Below are positions 59,512 to 64,000 of a stretch of DNA of 64,000 bases, piece by piece. Both the position numbers and the translations under genes were made by a program. The DNA is taken from contig NC_059279.1 in the NCBI RefSeq assembly GCF_017591435.1, positions 168,501 through 232,500 on the forward strand, given 5' to 3'. The stretch is from Portunus trituberculatus (taxonomy: Eukaryota > Arthropoda > Malacostraca > Decapoda > Portunidae). Within the stretch, counting starts at the first letter, position 1; every line of letters begins with the position of its first letter. Below the pieces are notes generated by a model. The model did not search any database. It had not been told where the DNA came from and worked only from the letters and a program-made list of their open reading frames with translations.

Positions 59512-60783
59512 CATGATGCTGGTGAAAGATGCAGATGTTATCAAACCATCAATTCGTGAGATGTTACCGCCACCTAGCCAAGTTTTTCCCTCACGCCTGC
59601 CACTCCTGTTTCATCAGAGGGACCAGAGAGCAGCCCAGAGGAACACCGGGATTGTGGACATGCAAGTGAAAAGGGGATTGATTCTAGTTGCCTTTTTAAC
59701 TGGGGTAATTTGGCGTCGTGAGAAGACCAAGTGTTGTTTTGTCTTAGTCAGTTATGTTAGGTGTGAAGTTCGGATAACTTAGTGATGGGGTTTGTATAAT
59801 TTGTTTTTCCTTGTTTGGTTTCCTCTGGTATGCGATTGTTCATGTCTTTCAGCTCCGAAAATAATGAAAAAAAGGATAATTACCAAAAAAATCTACAGAA
59901 TAAATGAATTGAACAAAAAAAAAAAAAAAAAAATTGCTTAGAAAAATTAAGAAAAAATAAGAAAAAAATAAGAACCTCAATAAGAACCTGAGAAATGAAT
60001 ACAGTGACAATGAATAAAAGAATAATCATAATATAAAAAGAACACAAAATCAATGTAATTTACAGAAAAAATTACACGATATATAAATAAATGAATTAAG
60101 AAGAAAAAAAAAACGGAAGGAAAACTGTGAAAAAGATAAGAACAGTGAGAATCAAAAGCATAATAGCAAAGACAAAGAGAAAAGTAGAAAAAATTAACAC
60201 GAAATGAACGAAAAAAAACCGAAACAGAATCGAATCAAATTAAATAAAATGTCAAGAAAGTGTAAATTGTTTGTGTGCGCATAAAAGGAGACGTTGCTTT
60301 GTCATCACCTCAAAAAACAAAAGACGATCAAATATTTCCGCTCTGTAGGATTGAACGTCTTCCGCGATTCGTGTGATTTTTTGTTTTTTTAAATATTTTG
60401 TTATTCCATTTGTTATTGTTCTGTTATCCTTGAAATGTCCGTGTCTAATTAGTATTTCCTTAATCTATTCTGTCTTTCTTTATGGTCTAGTCTTAAAATC
60501 TTACCTGGTTTAGAAAATAGAGAAGTTACATGTCGTTTTCTTTTGTTTATGCTAGGTAAAGAAAACGGTGAGTTAGTGTCAGAGGTTATTTTGGGTGTTA
60601 TTGATGTTATTTTGTGGTGAGTGATTGAATTCCGCGCAGTGCAGGACCAACACAGCGGGGAGGAGGTGAAGGAGGGCAGCGGCTTGCCACCTTGAGGAAG
60701 AACAGCCCAGGAAGGTGAAGCGTTACTGCTGCTTTGAGTGAGATGCTCTAGTGACGCCATGAGAGGAAAGGGGGGACGACACG

Positions 60784-60784
<1 letters not shown>

Positions 60785-60870
<86 letters not shown>
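60785..60870. repeat. (AC)n microsatellite
   Basis: 86 bp of AC. Confidence 0.97.
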
Positions 60871-60876
<6 letters not shown>

Positions 60877-62301
60877 CATAACTATTTAACTAAGCAGATA
60901 TTTTAAGTTTGTCTTGGAATGAACACTTCTTTCACTCTGGACACTCACACAGGCAGAAGAGATGAGGTGGTAGGATACAGGACACAGGAGGTAGTATGGT
61001 ATTGCATTGGACACAGTAGGACATGGTAGGACACGGAAGGACATACATAGGCAACAATATTTATCCTACTTATTTTTGTCTTCCTTTAACTAAATTTCAA
61101 TGGAGGACAGAGTTTAGTGAATCTTTTGAGGATTATTGACTATAGACAAGACTATAATATTGATCTTTTTGTCAAGTTGTTATCCTTATCTATTCATTAA
61201 AACTAGAACTACGAAGAGAGTGAAGTATTCAAAGTTACAAGATTTCTAATAGTTACAAACAGTTGTCTCAATCTAAGCCAGTCTATAGTCTAAATAATTA
61301 ATAGGTTAAGCAAAAAAAAGTACTAATGTTTAACCAGTAACTGAAACATGATTTTTAAAAGACGAGAAGCCATAATCACAGAAGCTTAATTAGAAAAAAA
61401 AAAATAATAAAATACACGAGTTTACCCGAGAAAAAAAAAAGTTACAAGTAAACGAGAAATGGTTTAAGTCCGCTCGTGGGTAAATATCAGAAAGTTACTG
61501 CAATTCATGAGGTGAAGGACTTAATGCAAGGAACGGTGTCTGTCTGAGAGAGCAAGGATACCGCGATAGACGAGAGTAGGAAGGCTACCAAAGAATGCCA
61601 CAAACCAAACGATTCTTGTTAACATCCCGCAGTGAAAGAAATGTTGACTTTTTAAGAAAATATTTACTTTACCGCAATAGCACGAGGGAAAAAAGAGAAA
61701 GAGAGAGAGGCAAAGTACTTTACAGTGAGGCATGGACGAAGGGATACAATAAAGGGGAGAGAAAAGTTGAGTAAGTAGATTTAAGCGAGACCAGTGATTG
61801 AAAGTTACTGAAGGAGCGAAGCTTGAAGAATAGAACGAGATAATTTGAAAAAGAGGGAAATTTACAGACTTCAAGAAAAGAGACAAACTGTAGATTCAGA
61901 ACATGAAAAATAAATACATTTCGGTCTGACAAACTGGAAAAAAAGACAGGTTTTCGACGTAATCTACTATTTATCCGGTAGCTGAAAGAGAAAAAAAAAG
62001 TTAAAAAGAGAAGAAAAGAAGGAAGGGAATAATAAGAAAAAAAAGAAAGAAAATCATGATATAAAAGATCTGAAGAGGAGAAAAATATGGAGAACGAAGA
62101 AAAGGAGAGATGAGAGAAAAAATGAGGTAACAGAGAAAAAAGAAAGCGAAGAGAAAGAAGGAGAGAGGAGAGAAAGAAAGTGGAAATGAAGAAAGTAGTA
62201 TCCCCGGCTCTAGTGTTTTCCAAAGGCAAAAGAGAAGAAAAGACAGAAGAGACAGAAGGTTGGTGAAGGAGAGGGAGGAGCAGTGGGACAGAAGAACTCA
62301 C

Positions 62302-62443
62302 TGTCAAAGTTCAGACTAATGGAGGCGCTGCTCTCCCCGAGTTCGTTCTTGGCCGTCACTTTGTATTTGCCGGCGTCTTCCACAGTCACGTTCATCAGCG
62401 GCATCGTTACGTAGTATGACTTCTCATCCTTCTCGATGATCAC
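62302..62443 (-). CDS. bt: projectin/twitchin exon 2 (second half of IgA)
   Basis: 142 nt, 47 codons plus one base. The acceptor is CGCACAG and the donor GTGAGT. It encodes VIIEKDEKSYYVTMPLMNVT, then VEDAGKYKVTAKNELGESSA and SISLNFD. The D-A-G-K-Y motif is present, with Val in place of the F-strand Cys. Confidence 0.94.
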
Positions 62444-63815
62444 CTGTGCGGGAGGAGGAGGAGGAGAGCGGTCAGGTTTGCAGGGTGGTCCAGATTTGCC
62501 TCATCAGGTGTGAGTGTGAAACTGGCTTGACAAGTCAGTGAGGCAGAATGAGGCCAAGTGGAATGACATACAGGTGAAGAGTTTCAAAACCCATTTAGGT
62601 GATTTAAGGAATGTGGAGGAATGCAACTGTGTGCGTTGGTTGGCGTAAATTGCATAGGTGATGGGAAGGAAGGTAAGCGATGGACAGGTGTGCAGCGTGA
62701 CGTCACAAGTCCTCCAGGTGATACAAAGTTATAAGTTGCCAGCCTTCACCTGCCAGGAGCTCTTAGGAGGGCGCGTCACCTGGTGGCCATGTGTACTGAC
62801 AGCCATCACCACCTGAGGACACGTGGCACTAGGTGGTGAGGTAGCGCGCCGTGACAGGTGACAGATGTTTGACGGCGCCGCATCGGGCTGTCACCTGTGT
62901 ATTGATAGGTGAAGTGTGTAGGGCGCGGCAAGCAGGTGTGTGGTGCGGGTGTGCTTTGATTGCAGGTGTGTTATGATTTCAGGAAGACAAGCGAGGGTTT
63001 GCCTGGCTGTGATTGGCGCCAGGTGAGCTGTGTATTTACTGGGAACTCTCGGGGCGGTGTAAACAGCGAGGTGGTGAGAGGGCACAGGTGAGGCTGCGGC
63101 GTAGTGCATGCCACACGCCAAGTACCCCACAACCACACCACACCACCGTCACCATCACAAGGGGCTTCCTTTATTCTTTCCCTGAGTATTCATTATGTAT
63201 TCCTATGCACCCTAGCACGCGGCGACTTCCAAGACCTCCATTATAGTCGCGGTCAGAAGTCGAGCAATATTCTGCATTTACTTCTAATGTACTTTATATT
63301 TCCCTCTAATCTGATCTCGCGACATTAATAACTTGAAGAGACTGCCAGGTGTGTGATTGGTGTATTTTTACAGCTTTTTTATTTTCTTATGCACAAACTA
63401 AAGAAATAAAGGAATACTGACAAACCGGAGGAATTGACGTACCATTGACATAACAGAGGAACTAAGAGCGAAGAAAAGCACAAAATAATAGAAATGAGAG
63501 AATATTACTCGTTTGTTCACTAAAGAAAATAAAAACTGAACAAAAACACTAAATAAAAATGAAAAGAAGGAATTACCCGAGTTTTGTTCTAGATCAAATA
63601 AAATGGAAGAAAAACACTAAACAGTAGAAATAACAAGAGAATATTACCATACTTTTCTTCACGAGAAGAAATGAAATCGAGGAAAAAGAAAAGAAAAAAA
63701 ACTCAGCTGAATAGTAGAAATGAGAGAACATTACATGACTTTTAACCAACATAAGAAAAGACAATCACGCGAGTTCTGTCCACGAGTCAATACACAAACA
63801 GTTTTGGACGCTCAC
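62444..63815 (-). other. intron 1 (as numbered here)
   Basis: 1.37 kb. The 62500-63060 part is rich in CAGGTG/CACCTG hexamers on the plus strand (many copies of AGGTGTG and CACCTG). The rest is AT-rich. No coding signal. Confidence 0.7.
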
Positions 63816-63978
63816 CTTGCACCGGGCGGACTCTTGCACCTTGACTCCATCTCGGTACCAGGTGATGGTCGGTTTAGGATCAGCAATAACGCGGCATTCG
63901 AACTTGATGTGCTTCCCTCCATCCTCTTGCTTGATCACGGGTTTCTTAGCGAAGGTTGGCGCCAGACCGTCGATTTGT
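63816..63978 (-). CDS. bt: projectin/twitchin exon 1 of the window (first half of IgA)
   Basis: 163 nt: one base, then 54 codons. The acceptor is CCTGCAG and the donor GTGAGC. It encodes QIDGLAPTFAKKPVIKQEDG, then GKHIKFECRVIADPKPTITW and YRDGVKVQESARCK: A to C strands with Cys and Trp. The phase-1 entry means at least one more exon lies beyond the right edge. By comparison with projectin this would be about the third Ig from the N terminus. Confidence 0.94.
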
Positions 63979-64000
63979 CTGCAGGAGGCGAGAAGAGACT
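63979..64000 (-). other. end of an upstream intron
   Basis: Only the last 22 bases of the intron preceding exon 1 are visible; they end in a pyrimidine-rich TCGCCTCCTGCAG acceptor. Confidence 0.85.

Larger units (their letters stand above)
59231..62301 (-). other. intron 2 (3.1 kb)
   Basis: It contains (GGT)n/(GGA)n text at 59287-59345, (GA)n at 59450-59508 and (AC)n at 60785-60870. A purine-rich stretch at 61980-62280 on the plus strand forms a pyrimidine-rich segment just after the exon 2 donor on the transcript. No coding signal. Confidence 0.7.

Overview
The window is a slice through one very large animal muscle gene, read entirely on the minus strand, so the gene runs from the right edge of the window to the left. 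I could assemble 33 exons with GT-AG borders and matching codon phases. Together they are about 8.3 kb of coding sequence (about 2,780 codons, 13% of the window). Neither the start codon nor the stop codon is inside the window. The encoded protein is a giant sarcomeric immunoglobulin protein of the twitchin/projectin (Drosophila bent, bt) type. The gene structure, the arthropod-type projectin motifs and the huge load of long (GA)n, (CA)n, (AT)n and (GGA)n microsatellites suggest an arthropod, most likely a decapod crustacean. The species cannot be fixed from this sequence.

Layout in transcript order. (1) 63978 to 48061: exons 1-12 encode six I-set Ig domains (IgA-IgF), mostly split over two exons each. 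(2) 45840 to 25091: exons 13-21 encode an extensible or spacer region that replaces vertebrate PEVK. It contains an acid- and E/K-repeat exon predicted to be a single alpha-helix, a 1.7 kb PEVK-like exon with KPEP repeats and 49-residue repeats, short KE exons, a coiled-coil-like KE exon, an acidic exon, an Asn-Pro-Gly repeat exon, a proline/arginine-rich exon and an RRGSLIPP/RRPSLII linker exon. (3) 15672 to 1: exons 22-33 encode six more Ig domains (IgG-IgL), with a conserved MDFRAMLKKKKYAKW linker between IgG and IgH. This matches the known projectin plan of N-terminal Igs, a PEVK-like region and six Igs before the Fn3/Ig core. The core and the kinase should lie to the left of position 1, and the first Igs and the 5' end to the right of 64000.

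All spacer-region exons start and end in phase 0 and can be skipped or included in any combination, so this part is likely to be alternatively spliced to tune sarcomere stiffness. Three exons (13, 16 and 22) contain four single-base frame breaks in A- or T-rich runs. Each exon is shorter than a multiple of three by exactly the number of breaks, which points to assembly or sequencing errors more than to a dead gene.

The remaining 87% is intron. It is dominated by microsatellites and minisatellites, several of them placed immediately downstream of 5' splice sites. I saw no second protein gene, no convincing tRNA or rRNA gene, no CRISPR array, no operon and no complete transposon. One possible tRNA-derived fragment sits at the 5' splice site of the PEVK exon.
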